From Bacteroidota bacterium (GTDB lineage: Bacteria; Bacteroidota; Bacteroidia; Chitinophagales; Saprospiraceae): a stretch of 49,271 bases of DNA. The stretch lies in the NCBI GenBank assembly GCA_017858735.1, contig JAFMBH010000019.1, forward strand, positions 1-49,271. The letters run 5' to 3'. Below the pieces are notes generated by a model. That model was not told the origin of the DNA and did no database searches. It worked only from the letters and a program-made list of their open reading frames with translations. Each line of letters begins with the position of its first letter. Within the stretch, counting starts at the first letter, position 1. Both the position numbers and the translations under genes were made by a program. This document shows, in pieces, positions 27,962-38,100 of this stretch.

Positions 27962-27992
27962 TTCATTATAAAATTCAAACAAATACATAGAT

Positions 27993-28880
27993 ATGGCGTA
28001 TTCTGATGATAGAAAATCACGACCTAAACTTAGGCCGAACAAGCCCCCGTACGGTAGGCCTGCCAATCCTAAAAAACAATTTGATGCAGCTCCCAGACGA
28101 AAGGCTGAACCGGACAAGGAGGAGTTGATGAATAATAATCGCAATACAGAGTTAGAAGGCGATGGAATGCGCCTGAATAAATTTATTGCCCATTGTGGAA
28201 TTTGTTCCCGCAGGCAGGCAGCCGATTATGTAAAAGAAGGCTTTGTAACCGTTAATGATCAGAAAGTCATTGAACCTTTTTTACTTATTAAAGCCAAAGA
28301 CAAGGTTTGTTTTAAGGGTAAATCGGTTTTTCCCCAGGAAGAAAGAGTATATTATCTAATGAATAAACCGAAAGGGGTAATTACTACAGCGCAAGACGAA
28401 AAAGGACGAAAAACGGTACTGGATATTCTTCCTGATAAAGGTAAAACCAGGGTATTTCCTGTCGGGCGTTTAGACAGAGAGACGACGGGCCTGCTTTTGT
28501 TAACCAATGATGGGGATTTGGCATTGAAAATGACCCATCCGGGGTATAAAATGAAAAAAGTTTATCAAGTTACATTGGATAAATCTCTTTCAGGATCAGA
28601 TGTGGAGAAAATACAAAAAGGAGTGGTTCTTGAAGATGGGCCTGTTCCCGTTGACGCATTGCATTTTATAACCGAAGGCTCATTTAAAGAAGTTAGTATC
28701 GCCATTCACGTTGGCCGGAATAGAATCATTAGAAGATTGTTTGAACACCTTGGTTATGAAGTGGTAAAATTGGACAGAACTTATTTAGGGGGATTAACTA
28801 AAAAGGATTTACCAAGGGGCTTCACTAGAAAACTCATAGCACAGGAAATTATTATGCTTAAACACTTTACAGGAAAGTAA
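27993..28880 (+). CDS. RluB/RsuA-family rRNA pseudouridine synthase
   Basis: This enzyme isomerises a specific uridine in rRNA, probably in 23S RNA as RluB does. A basic, Pro/Lys/Arg-rich N-terminal tail (residues 1-57) precedes an S4 RNA-binding domain (MRLNKFIAHCGICSRRQAAD from 59). The catalytic domain has GRLDRETTGLLLL with the nucleophile D161, then NDGDLALKMTHP and a C-terminal GRNRIIRRLFEHLGYEV. The total length is 295 residues. The gene lies 31 nt after dnaB and is probably cotranscribed. An internal ATG at 28128 or 28167 could skip the tail, but the full frame keeps typical codon use. Confidence 0.92.
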   Translation: MAYSDDRKSRPKLRPNKPPYGRPANPKKQFDAAPRRKAEPDKEELMNNNRNTELEGDGMRLNKFIAHCGICSRRQAADYVKEGFVTVNDQKVIEPFLLIKAKDKVCFKGKSVFPQEERVYYLMNKPKGVITTAQDEKGRKTVLDILPDKGKTRVFPVGRLDRETTGLLLLTNDGDLALKMTHPGYKMKKVYQVTLDKSLSGSDVEKIQKGVVLEDGPVPVDALHFITEGSFKEVSIAIHVGRNRIIRRLFEHLGYEVVKLDRTYLGGLTKKDLPRGFTRKLIAQEIIMLKHFTGK

Positions 28881-28888
28881 TTTCATTT

Positions 28889-28929
28889 TATCAAATGAAA
28901 AGTGACTATCTATTACTTTTCATTTGATA
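28889..28929. terminator. Bidirectional hairpin between convergent genes
   Basis: Fifteen-base arms at 28889-28903 and 28915-28929 pair perfectly (TATCAAATGAAAAGT and its complement) around an 11-nt loop. It sits 9 nt after the pseudouridine synthase stop and before the convergent stop at 28951. The upstream TTTCATTT (28881-28888) can pair with part of the left arm instead, giving an alternative fold. Confidence 0.7.
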
Positions 28930-28950
28930 CAATGATCATTCAAATAGGAC

Positions 28951-29544
28951 TTAATCCCAACGATTACGGTTATTAAACTTATTCCAGCTGGCACCATATC
29001 TTACTTGTATTTGGAAAAAAGAACCGGATAATGAGTTTTGAAGTAAGGCTGGGGTTCTGAAATCGCTATGAATACGATAGCCTCCTTCGGCACCTACTTT
29101 TAACCACGAGAGTATATTGGCCTCTATTCCTATAGATGGAGAAAAATTTATGCCGCGTTCTTTTATTTTATCTACCGTAGTGGCTAAACTACTTCCCGCT
29201 GAAAAGTTAAAACGAGGATGTATTACTTTATGTGAACCAGGCACATAGCTCATAAAAACACCTCTATTTTTAAAATTAAATGCAGCTTGATTATTTATAG
29301 GAACAATGGGTTCTTTTGATTTTTGCCAGGACCAACCGAGAATAAAATTCTTATCGAATTCAAAGCCTATTTCTCCTCCTCTCAAATAAAATTGTCTTTC
29401 ACTGGGTAGTCCGAAATGCATGGTTCTTCCACCCCAGATTCCTGTAAATTTGAAATTTCTCTTACCAAATAAACTCTCTGTTTTCTGTGCGTTTAAAGCC
29501 AGTGTAACGAATATCAAGGCTAATAAAATGAATTTTTTTTTCAT
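28951..29544 (-). CDS. Small outer-membrane beta-barrel protein, function unknown
   Basis: This 197-residue exported protein has a signal peptide (MKKKFILLALIFVTLALNAQ). The rest has alternating aromatic and Gly patterns typical of a small eight-stranded barrel, for example FKFTGIWGGRTMHFGL, GGEIGFEFDKNFILGWSW, FSPSIGIEANILSWLKVGAEGGYR and a C-terminal FFQIQVRYGASW. I do not recognise a named family. It is last in the minus-strand series that begins with the TonB receptor at 34940, 60 nt after the TauE-type permease gene. It might have its own promoter in that gap. Confidence 0.7.
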   Translation of the reverse strand: MKKKFILLALIFVTLALNAQKTESLFGKRNFKFTGIWGGRTMHFGLPSERQFYLRGGEIGFEFDKNFILGWSWQKSKEPIVPINNQAAFNFKNRGVFMSYVPGSHKVIHPRFNFSAGSSLATTVDKIKERGINFSPSIGIEANILSWLKVGAEGGYRIHSDFRTPALLQNSLSGSFFQIQVRYGASWNKFNNRNRWD

Positions 29545-29604
29545 AAATAAATTTTTTAGTAAAGACTGTAAATTTAGTGAGAGGTTGCATTACTATTAAA
29601 AAAA

Positions 29605-30378
29605 TTAGATGAATATCCATTTTGTAAGGTCAAATAACTGTATGATAGATATAATGACCATGGCAATCAACAATCGGTGTGCCCATTTATTGGCATTTGG
29701 ATGGTTTGAAGCAAAAATGGCACCTACATATCCACCAATCGTTTGTGCAATAGCTATGATGATACCTGCTTCCCAATCGACAATTCCCATGAAGGCAAAA
29801 ATGGCTAAAGCGATGAAAGTATAAATACCTACGCCAGCAATTTTCAGAATATTAGCATCGGCGATACTAAATTTAGCACCCAGCACCATGATAATAAGGA
29901 AGAAAATACCCATACCCATTTGAATAAAACCGCCATAAAATCCTATCAACAAAGCAACGGGAATAGAAATCCATAAGGAGGGTTTATGGTGGATATCAGT
30001 TTCTCGAAGCCATCTTTCTGGTTTAATTAAAATAACAATGAGCATGAATACCATCAAAAACCTAAAAACCTCAATAAAAGCCTCATTGCTAATAATTAAT
30101 GCCAGCCAAACACCCCCGAGAGATCCTAAAATCATGAGGATTAAATAATGCCAGGTTCTGCTAAAGTCCACCAGCCCTTTTCGTTGAAAAACGACAAAGC
30201 TGGTGAAACTCTGCCCCACGATACCTATTCTATTGGTTGCATTAGCAATATTGCCTGGCAGTCCCATCATTTCACTTAAAATGGTTAAGGTAATGGCTGA
30301 ACCATTTCCAGCTAAAGTATTAATAATACCTGCCAGAATTCCTCCTATTATAATAACAGTATATTGAAATACATCCAT
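29605..30378 (-). CDS. TauE/SafE family membrane permease
   Basis: This inner-membrane protein of 257 residues has about eight hydrophobic helices, beginning YTVIIIGGILAGIINTLAGN. It carries the conserved small-residue motif GSAITLTILSEMMGLP in the first repeat and GGVWLALIIS and GFYGGFIQMGMG later. The family (sulfite exporter TauE/SafE, DUF81) exports or takes up sulfonates, sulfite and other anions, and the substrate cannot be read from sequence. The gene lies 2 nt after methylmalonyl-CoA epimerase on the same strand, so it is in the same operon. Confidence 0.88.
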   Translation of the reverse strand: MDVFQYTVIIIGGILAGIINTLAGNGSAITLTILSEMMGLPGNIANATNRIGIVGQSFTSFVVFQRKGLVDFSRTWHYLILMILGSLGGVWLALIISNEAFIEVFRFLMVFMLIVILIKPERWLRETDIHHKPSLWISIPVALLIGFYGGFIQMGMGIFFLIIMVLGAKFSIADANILKIAGVGIYTFIALAIFAFMGIVDWEAGIIIAIAQTIGGYVGAIFASNHPNANKWAHRLLIAMVIISIIQLFDLTKWIFI

Positions 30379-30380
30379 AA

Positions 30381-30782
30381 TTAGTCTTTAATAGTTTGGC
30401 ATAATTCAATTAATACACCATGAGCATTTTTGGGATAGACAAAGCAAACCAGTTTATTATCGGCACCTTGTTTAGGAATTTCATTTATAAATTCGAATCC
30501 CTCCTCTTTCAGGCGTTGTATTTCTGAATAAATGTCAGGCACTTCAAAAGCGATATGATGAATGCCTTCTCCTTTTTTATCAATAAATCGGGCGATTGGG
30601 CTGAGAAAATGGGTAGCCTCCAGCAGTTCAAGTTTAGATTCACCTGTTTGAAAGAAAGAAGTGTTGACACCTTCCGAAGACACAGACTCCATTTTATAGG
30701 GGGCTATACCTAATAATTTTTCATAACACAAATTGGCCTGTTGAAGATCTTTCACGGCGATACCGATATGTTCTAGTTTCAT
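30381..30782 (-). CDS. mce: Methylmalonyl-CoA epimerase
   Basis: This VOC-fold metalloenzyme interconverts (S)- and (R)-methylmalonyl-CoA between propionyl-CoA and succinyl-CoA. The 133-residue protein begins MKLEHIGIAVKDL with metal ligand H5, continues LELLEATH, and has GIHHIAFEV with H76 and a C-terminal VLIELCQ with E127. Two glyoxalase-like half repeats are visible. An ATG three codons upstream (30791) is possible, but the chosen start matches family N-termini. The mutase genes are not in the window. Neighbours are tightly packed: the permease gene begins 2 nt after its stop and the methyltransferase ends 18 nt before its start. Confidence 0.9.
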   Translation of the reverse strand: MKLEHIGIAVKDLQQANLCYEKLLGIAPYKMESVSSEGVNTSFFQTGESKLELLEATHFLSPIARFIDKKGEGIHHIAFEVPDIYSEIQRLKEEGFEFINEIPKQGADNKLVCFVYPKNAHGVLIELCQTIKD

Positions 30783-30800
30783 AATGTACATTTTAAAATA

Positions 30801-31436
30801 CTAGGTCCTGCGCATGACCATTAATCCGTCTCTAATGGGTAGCAATAAATTGTCGACCCTGGAATCTTCTAAAATTTTTGTGTTAAAGGTATGAATGATT
30901 TGGGAATCTTCATTTTTAGGATGAAGCACTTTTCCGCTCCAAAGGACATTGTCAGCGAGAATTAATCCACCAGGCTTTACCTTGTCGATGATAAGGTCGT
31001 AATGCATAGCATAATCCCTTTTTCCGCCATCGAGGTAAATCAAATCAAAAAAGGGAATAGTTAAATTTGGAATTACATTTTCTGCTTTTCCGTGATGGGT
31101 GAAAATCTGATGTTTAAATGGAGAAAGGTTGAAATATTTTTCTGCAATAAAAAGGGTTTCCGCATTAGGTTCTATGGTATGAAGTTGACCAGTTTGAGTA
31201 AGGCCTTCAGCCAGACAAAGGGAACCATAGCCTGTGAAAGTACCAATTTCCAGGATAAATTCAGGTTTGATCAAAAGACTTAAAAGTCTTAAAAATTGAC
31301 CTTGGAGGGAACCACTGAGCATAACTGGAGCTAAAGTTTTTAAATGTGTTTCTCTTTCAAGTTGATATAATAATTCGGATGATTTTGAAGAATGCATTGC
31401 TGCATATTCATTTAAATCATGATAAATTTTATCCAT
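30801..31436 (-). CDS. Class I SAM-dependent O-methyltransferase (family 3, caffeoyl-CoA OMT type)
   Basis: This soluble 211-residue methyltransferase resembles the catechol/caffeoyl-CoA O-methyltransferase family. The SAM site is visible as ILEIGTFTGYGSLCLAEGL, then HTIEPNAET and the metal-binding DLIYLDGGKRDY, followed by PGGLILADNVLWSGKV. The Asp in LDGGK and the DN of ADNVLW are the usual divalent metal ligands. Bacterial members methylate catechols, and some act on tRNA (TrmR-like). The substrate is not deducible. It is part of the compact minus-strand run. Confidence 0.88.
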   Translation of the reverse strand: MDKIYHDLNEYAAMHSSKSSELLYQLERETHLKTLAPVMLSGSLQGQFLRLLSLLIKPEFILEIGTFTGYGSLCLAEGLTQTGQLHTIEPNAETLFIAEKYFNLSPFKHQIFTHHGKAENVIPNLTIPFFDLIYLDGGKRDYAMHYDLIIDKVKPGGLILADNVLWSGKVLHPKNEDSQIIHTFNTKILEDSRVDNLLLPIRDGLMVMRRT

Positions 31437-31459
31437 AAAAAGGTAATAAAAATGTAAAC

Positions 31460-32524
31460 TTAATCTATCCAGCCTAAAGGTTTTTTAGCTGTCATTTTAA
31501 ATGATTCCTCGCAAGGTCTGCAGACGCGTTCGTCCTTATATTCAGTGGGTGTTGAACGGTAAGGATTTGTAGGGGCCGTGTTTCGTTTTAGATAAAAGCC
31601 TCTGCTTTTATGACCAGCAGCAGAAAAAACACCAAGCACAAGTTCGCTGGTATCTTTTGTATTATATATGTTTGAGGGAATAGTCGCTGGAGGATTATCA
31701 AATATACCACCTGTATTATTTACCTGTGTCCTTACACTTTTCCAAAAGGTGTAGGTATTTTTGGAAATAGCATATTGATCAAAAACCATAAAATAAGGTG
31801 TGTCGTCATCATACGGGATAGAGGTAATGACTCTGTTTACGGTATTTCCGTCAAAATAAGTATCGGCACTAATATCGATGACGCCTCGTTTTTTTACGAC
31901 ATTCCAACAGGGGGAACAGCAAGGAAAACGATATCTAACCCTTGATTCCCCGTCGTAGGTAAAGGCACAGAAATCTGTTTTATTTATATGTGCATGATCC
32001 CATTTATAAAAATCACCCTTTCCTACAGGATCCTTTGTACTCAGATAAACTTCAAATTCACCTCTGGTAATACCATTTAATAATGTTTTTTCTACATACC
32101 TGGTATATGCTGTGTCAATTCCGGGAGCCTCTTTTAATAATTCTGGTGAAGATTGATATTCCTTCCCATTCCAACGGATAATAAGGGTATATATATGCCC
32201 GGTTTTCGCATTAAAAGAGGTGGAATCAGAATAATAAACCCCTCGATTATCATGTTTGAATGAAAAGAGGGCACCATTTTGATCTTTTACAGATACTTGG
32301 GCGGTTTCAATGGGAAGATTATTGTCGGGACTGGAATAAGGTTCTGATAGAGAAAGGATTACCTTGTAGGGTCCTGGATCATTGCTGATTAAAGCCTCAA
32401 CGGTTAATCTTTCTGAAGTAGTAGTTAACTCAGGAATGAAGGGTTCAACACATGCAGATGCGAAGAAATACAAAGCGAAGGAAAGAAAAACCCTAAAAAA
32501 AGTCCAATTAATAATCGAATTCAT
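31460..32524 (-). CDS. DUF4249 lipoprotein, partner of the TonB receptor
   Basis: This 354-residue lipoprotein has a lipobox ending FASAC, with lipidated C25. The N-terminal half has the beta-sandwich pattern of DUF4249 (RLTVEALISNDPGPYKVILS, ...QVSVKDQNG). The C-terminal half carries six further cysteines: C186, then C202, C203 and C206 in PCCSPCW, and C335 and C338 in CRPC. These could form disulfides or bind a metal or cofactor. The ATG overlaps the end of the TonB receptor frame by 17 nt, so translation is probably coupled. DUF4249 genes are commonly next to TonB receptors in Bacteroidota and may play a SusD-like surface-binding role (inference). Confidence 0.85.
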   Translation of the reverse strand: MNSIINWTFFRVFLSFALYFFASACVEPFIPELTTTSERLTVEALISNDPGPYKVILSLSEPYSSPDNNLPIETAQVSVKDQNGALFSFKHDNRGVYYSDSTSFNAKTGHIYTLIIRWNGKEYQSSPELLKEAPGIDTAYTRYVEKTLLNGITRGEFEVYLSTKDPVGKGDFYKWDHAHINKTDFCAFTYDGESRVRYRFPCCSPCWNVVKKRGVIDISADTYFDGNTVNRVITSIPYDDDTPYFMVFDQYAISKNTYTFWKSVRTQVNNTGGIFDNPPATIPSNIYNTKDTSELVLGVFSAAGHKSRGFYLKRNTAPTNPYRSTPTEYKDERVCRPCEESFKMTAKKPLGWID

Positions 32525-34940
32525 AAGAAATGGAGGGTATTACTGAGCCAATAACAGATAGTTGAAAAGCATTTGACCTATTTCTGGTGCTTACAGGTCT
32601 ATCATTGATTGTTTTAAAAAATACAGAATAAGGATTTTTCCTTGCATAAACATTATAGAGAGAAAAATTCCATTTTCCTTTCCATTTTTTTGTAATTCGG
32701 GGATCTGAATCAATGATTAAGCCGAGATCTAAACGATGATAATCAGGGGTAGTATTTCCATTTCGACTGGTATAGAGTGGAATAAAAATATTGTTGACGC
32801 TAATTCTTTCATCTGGAAAAGTAGCGGGTCTTCCCGATAGATAGGTAAAAATGGCACTCAATCTGATTCTTTTATTTATTCTGTATAACACATTTAAATT
32901 TAAGGTGTGTGGGCGGTTATAGTTTGATGGGTAATATTTACCGCTGAAAGCCCGATCTTCAGGATAAGGGCTATGAACAAGAATTTCAGAACGGGATAGG
33001 GAATAACTGAGATTGGCGTCCCATCGGAAACTTTGTTTCCGAACCCATAATTCAAGACCATAAGACCTTCCTAACCCTTGAAGAATAGCAGTTTCAGGAT
33101 ATTCTAATAATAATAAATTAGTACCACTTCGATAGTCAGGCATATTTTGAATTCTCTTATAATAACCTTCAAGACTAGTTTCCCATTGATTGTTATTTAG
33201 GTTGGCAAACAAGCCAAGAGTCAATTGAGAAGCAATTTGAGGTTTTATGTAAGCGTCACTTAATTTCCATCTATCGGTGGGAAGTGCAGCAGTACTGTTT
33301 GTTATAAGGTGTAAATATTGCATTGCCCTATGAAAACCTGCTTTTATGGAAAATACTTGGTTCAGGGATATTCTCAGTCCTAACCTTGGTTCCCAGCCGG
33401 CATATTGTTTAATTATTTGATTATTTGAAAAGTAAGCGGTATCAATTAAATTTAAAATATCCCTTTCTTTTTCGTTAGCATAAATATATTGATTTCCCGG
33501 GCCGAGCAAGGCAAAATGTGAAAATCTAATGCCTGCACTTAACCTGATGGCAGGCGATAAATCCCAATCTGTATTGGTAAAAATGGCACTTTCCAAGGCA
33601 CTTTCCTGTTGGGTGAAAAATGGATTTATGGAAGAAGATTGAGAAGCAGGTAATAGAGAACCAGGATTTATGTCTAGTTTACTCAGTTGAAATCCTGTTC
33701 TGATGGTTATTGCTTTTTGAGAAAGGAATCCTTCCCCTTGGATTGATTTTTGTGAAATTCCTGATTTGAAAATAGCTTCAGAACCAGGGGCTGGAATGTC
33801 AAAAGAAGGCTGATAGTCACTAAAAAAGGTAGTTAAATGAAAACCAGCATTTTCATTTACAAAATGAGACCAACGGATACTGGCCCCTTGGGTTTTCCAT
33901 AGATAACGGGTGGAAGAAGCATTAATCTCAAGGGTGGAAAGGGAATCTCCGGCTATCCTGAAGGCATCTTTACCCATAAAAGCAGTTAAACTAACCTGAT
34001 CTTTTTCAGAAGGTTTATAAATACTTTTAAAGGTGAAATCATAAAAATTTGCTTCTGTTTCTTTTAGCTCCGGACGAAGAAAACTTCGGAAAAGGTAATC
34101 GGCATAAGACCATCTTGCTCCTATGGCGGAAGATAGTTTATTTTTAATTATAGGTGCTTCCACAAGAAAGCGACTGGTAATCAAACCCACACTACCTTTC
34201 AAATGATTACTTTCCATATTTGGATCTCTCAATCGAACATCGAGAACGGAAGAAGCTCTTCCACCGTATTGGGCGGGAATTCCACCTCTATAAAACGTAA
34301 TGTCTCTTAGTAAATCAGGATTAAAGATGGAAAAAAATCCAATCAGATGCGAAGGATTAAAAATAGGTACGTGATCCAGTAGCAATAAATTTTGGTCAAT
34401 ATTCCCGCCGCGTACATTAAATCCTGTGGCAGATTCACCGACAGAAGTTATACCTGGAAGTGTTTGAATGGTTCTTATGACATCGGCTTCCCCTAAGAGC
34501 GTAGGTAATTCTTTGATGGCTTGTGCATTCAACCGAGTCACACCAAGTTCTGCATTTTTAACATTTTTATCAGCTCCTCCACTAACAATCTCAACGGTAT
34601 TTAATAATTCAAGAGATTCTTCCAACTTAATAATCAAGGTAGTGTTTTGATTTAGGTTGACTTCTAAAATAGTCGTTGTATAACCTATGAAACTTGCTTT
34701 CATGGTATATTTACCCGATTTCGAGGTAAAAGAAAAGAAACCATTCATGTCCGTTGTAAGTCCCTTTTTTAATTCTTCAATCCAGATAGTTGCATCAGTA
34801 AGAGGAACTCCCTGCTGATTTTTAACCACCCCCACAAGCAGATATTCCCTCTCTTGAAAAATGGAAGGAAGATCTTGGCAGGCGAAAGTGGATGAAATAA
34901 AAACGAATTTAAAAAATAATAGGACATACCATTTCTTCAT
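32508..34940 (-). CDS. TonB-dependent receptor with carboxypeptidase-regulatory-like domain
   Basis: This 810-residue outer-membrane transporter has a signal peptide (MKKWYVLLFFKFVFISSTFA), a CarboxypepD_reg-like domain (VGVVKNQQGVPLTDATIWI) and a plug domain (LGEADVIRTIQTLPGITSV, then GFNVRGGNIDQNLLLLD). The 22-strand barrel ends in a terminal aromatic (YEFDY). A reading from 35090 would add 50 residues without a signal, so ATG 34940 is chosen. The minus-strand -7 element TATATTTG (34980-34987) lies 39 nt upstream. It pairs with the DUF4249 gene. The likely job is TonB/ExbBD-powered uptake of a ligand that is not identifiable. Confidence 0.92.
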   Translation of the reverse strand: MKKWYVLLFFKFVFISSTFACQDLPSIFQEREYLLVGVVKNQQGVPLTDATIWIEELKKGLTTDMNGFFSFTSKSGKYTMKASFIGYTTTILEVNLNQNTTLIIKLEESLELLNTVEIVSGGADKNVKNAELGVTRLNAQAIKELPTLLGEADVIRTIQTLPGITSVGESATGFNVRGGNIDQNLLLLDHVPIFNPSHLIGFFSIFNPDLLRDITFYRGGIPAQYGGRASSVLDVRLRDPNMESNHLKGSVGLITSRFLVEAPIIKNKLSSAIGARWSYADYLFRSFLRPELKETEANFYDFTFKSIYKPSEKDQVSLTAFMGKDAFRIAGDSLSTLEINASSTRYLWKTQGASIRWSHFVNENAGFHLTTFFSDYQPSFDIPAPGSEAIFKSGISQKSIQGEGFLSQKAITIRTGFQLSKLDINPGSLLPASQSSSINPFFTQQESALESAIFTNTDWDLSPAIRLSAGIRFSHFALLGPGNQYIYANEKERDILNLIDTAYFSNNQIIKQYAGWEPRLGLRISLNQVFSIKAGFHRAMQYLHLITNSTAALPTDRWKLSDAYIKPQIASQLTLGLFANLNNNQWETSLEGYYKRIQNMPDYRSGTNLLLLEYPETAILQGLGRSYGLELWVRKQSFRWDANLSYSLSRSEILVHSPYPEDRAFSGKYYPSNYNRPHTLNLNVLYRINKRIRLSAIFTYLSGRPATFPDERISVNNIFIPLYTSRNGNTTPDYHRLDLGLIIDSDPRITKKWKGKWNFSLYNVYARKNPYSVFFKTINDRPVSTRNRSNAFQLSVIGSVIPSISYEFDY

Positions 34941-34979
34941 AGATAATGAATCAATTTTTTTTAATAAATAAAAGGTAGT

Positions 34980-34987
34980 CAAATATA
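34980..34987 (-). promoter_or_regulatory. Putative -7 element of the TonB receptor/DUF4249 operon
   Basis: On the minus strand this reads TATATTTG, an exact TAnnTTTG match, 39 nt before the ATG. A TTTG reading at 35014-35011 on the same strand lies 23 nt upstream, slightly longer than the usual spacing. It shares a 177-nt divergent spacer with susC. Confidence 0.5.
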
Positions 34988-35117
34988 GATAGAATAATAA
35001 ATTTATTCGACAAAGTAGTTCAAAAGTTTTATAATTGTAGTTTGGATTGAACAAAAAGAATTTAAATCGCTTTAAAGCAATTATCAGCAATACTTTTTTA
35101 AACTTAAATTTTCACAA

Positions 35118-38100
35118 ATGAAAAAACAAGTACTAGTTTTGTTTTTGTGGTTTGGGACAATGGCCTCGTTGATTGCACAACGAACCATTTCCGGCACAAT
35201 AACAGATGACAAGAAGGAACCACTTATAGGTGCTTCCGTATTGGTAAAGGGGACTTCGACTGGAACGATAAGTGACGTGTCAGGTGCATTTTCCTTTTCC
35301 ATTCCAGCCAATGGCACCACCTTGATAATCAGTTACACGGGTTATGCTTCAAAGGAAATTGCTATTGGGGCGAGTAATAATTACAATGTGATGCTCGAAC
35401 AAGAAGCTATCGATTTAAGCGACATTGTTATTGTAGGGTATGGAACCCAAAGCAAAAAGGAATTAACTGGTTCGGTGAGTAAAGTTACTTCGGAAACCAT
35501 TTCCAGACTTCCCGTTACCGGTGTAGATCAAGCGCTTCAAGGTCAGGCTCCTGGTGTACAGGTTACTTCCGCTTCAGGAACGCCGGGTGCTTCTGTATCT
35601 ATCAGAGTGAGGGGCCCGTCTTCCATTTCAGCGGGTAACCAACCGTTGTATGTTGTGGACGGTATTCCAATTAATACGGGTAGTTACTCTCAAATTGGTG
35701 TAGGTGGACAACAAACTAACGCGTTAGCTGATTTGAATCCTGCGGATATTGAATCTATTGACGTTTTAAAAGATGCCGCTGCAGCAAGTATTTATGGTTC
35801 AAGAGCCAGTAATGGCGTTGTAATCATTACAACGAAGAGAGGAAAGCAACAGAAAACACAAATTTCGTTAAACACATATCGTGGAACCCAGGAAGTATGG
35901 AAAACCATAGATCCTTTAACAGGTCCTGAGTATGTGGCTCTTTTACAAGAAGGTGTTAAAGCGAGATACGGTGCAACCATTAAACCAAGTCAATTAGGAT
36001 TAAGAAATCTGGATGCAGATCCAAGTACTTATCCAACGACGAACTGGTTCGATGAAATATTTCAATCGGCACCTATTTCCCAAACTGATTTAAACATTTC
36101 AGGGGGAACGGATAGGACAAAGTTCTTTGTTTCTGGATCTGTTTTCGATCAGGGAGGTGTTGTAAAGGGTTCATCATTTGATCGTTACAGCTTTCGTATG
36201 AATTTAGATAACTTAGTTACCGACAAATTCAAGATTGGCGTAAGTACAGGATTTAGCCGTTCTCATAATACACGCATTCAGAATGATAACAACATTTACG
36301 GAGTATTAAGTACTGCGTTATTGTTGGGATCACATATTCCTGTGTTAAATGCTGATGGAACGTATGGTCGTGACGCTAACGCAAGTATTGAAAATCCGGT
36401 AGCCAATGCGGTTGAGCCTACTTATGATGTTTATACCAACCGTTTATTGTCTAACATATTTGGTGAATTAACCATTTTAGAAGGATTGACTTTTAGAAGT
36501 TCCTTCAGCGTTGATTATCTTAATTTACGCGATGATCGTTTTACACCGGCAAGTCATATTCAGGCAGCAGGTGTAAATGGACGTGGTCAGCAAGGTTTTT
36601 CATCGGATTTGAATTTGGTTAACGAAAATTACTTTTCTTACAGAAAGGCTTTTGGAAAATTAAACTTTGATGCTTTGGTAGGAAACTCTGTTCAAACAAG
36701 CCAGTTCGAATCAATGTATGGTGAGGGTGAGAATTACCCTGGAAAAACTATCCGCGAGTTAAATGCAGCTTCTGTAAAAAAGAACGTAACTTCTTCAAAA
36801 TCAGCGTGGGGACTTAATAGTTATTTCTCCAGGTTGAATATGAACTGGGCTGGAAAATACTTTATTTCTGGCAGTATCCGTGCCGATGGTTCTTCCCGTT
36901 TCGGTGCAAATAATCGTTGGGGTGTATTCCCTTCTGCATCGGCAGCATGGAGACTTTCTGAAGAGTCGTTCTTTCCAAAATCTAAGGTATTATCTGAGGT
37001 TAAGTTAAAGGCTAGTTGGGGTAGAAGAGGTAATCAGAGTATTTCCGACTTTGCATCCCGTGCTTTAATTGCTCCAGGTGCAAATTATTTGCAAAGAGCT
37101 GGTTTAGCGCCTACTCAGTTAGGGAATCCTAATCTTACCTGGGAAGAACGCGAAGATTTTGACTTAGGTTTAGAAATTGCTTTATTTGAGAGCAAACTGG
37201 AATTATCCGTTGATGCTTATCAGGGAACTACGAACGAATTGTTGCTGAACAGACCTTTAGTTGGTGCTTCAGGTTTTACAGGTATTCAAGAAAATATTGG
37301 TTCTATTCGCAATAAAGGTATTGATATAGGTTTAACAACAACTAATATCGAAACTAAAAATATACTTTGGACCACCAACTTTAATATTTCATTTTTCGAT
37401 AATGAAATTCTTAAGTTAGCAGGAACGCCATTCGCAGCTGGTTTTGCCAGTTGGGTAGCTGAAGGTGAAGCCTTAGGTTCATTCAGAGGTTACAGAACAG
37501 TTGGTATTTTCCAAACACAGGCTGAGATTGATGCGTTGAATGCTAAGGCGAAAGAATTAACCGGACGTTCTACAGCTGTTTATCAATCTACGCTTACCAG
37601 ACCTGGTGATATTCAGTTCAAGGACATAAATAATGACGGAGTTATTACCAGTGATGACCAAGAAATACTTGGCGATGCGAATCCTAACTATTATGGTGGT
37701 GTTACGAATACTATTCAGGCTTACGGTTTTGATTTAAGCTTTTTTTTCCAGTACAGTATCGGTAATTTTGTGTTTAATAATACCCGTGCTTTTTCTGAAG
37801 GAATGAATAGTGTATTTGGTCAGGCTAATACAGTTAAAAATCGCTGGACACCTGAAAATACAAATACGACCATACCAAGAGCTGTGTTCCAAGACCCAAA
37901 TAACAACAGAAGAGTTTCTGATCGTTTTGTGGAAGACGCTTCTTATGTGCGTTTAAAGAACGTGACTTTTGGTTATACTTTTCCAACCAAATTATTGGAT
38001 AAAATTAAAATGCGCACTGCAAGAATTTATGTTACTGGTCAAAACTTGTTAACCTTTACCAATTATTCTGGTTTCGATCCTGAGGTTAGTACATTTGGAG

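Noticed and set aside
34941-35090. 50-residue N-terminal extension of the TonB receptor
   Set aside because: It precedes a clean signal peptide at ATG 34940 and spans the -7 element, so it is very unlikely to be translated.
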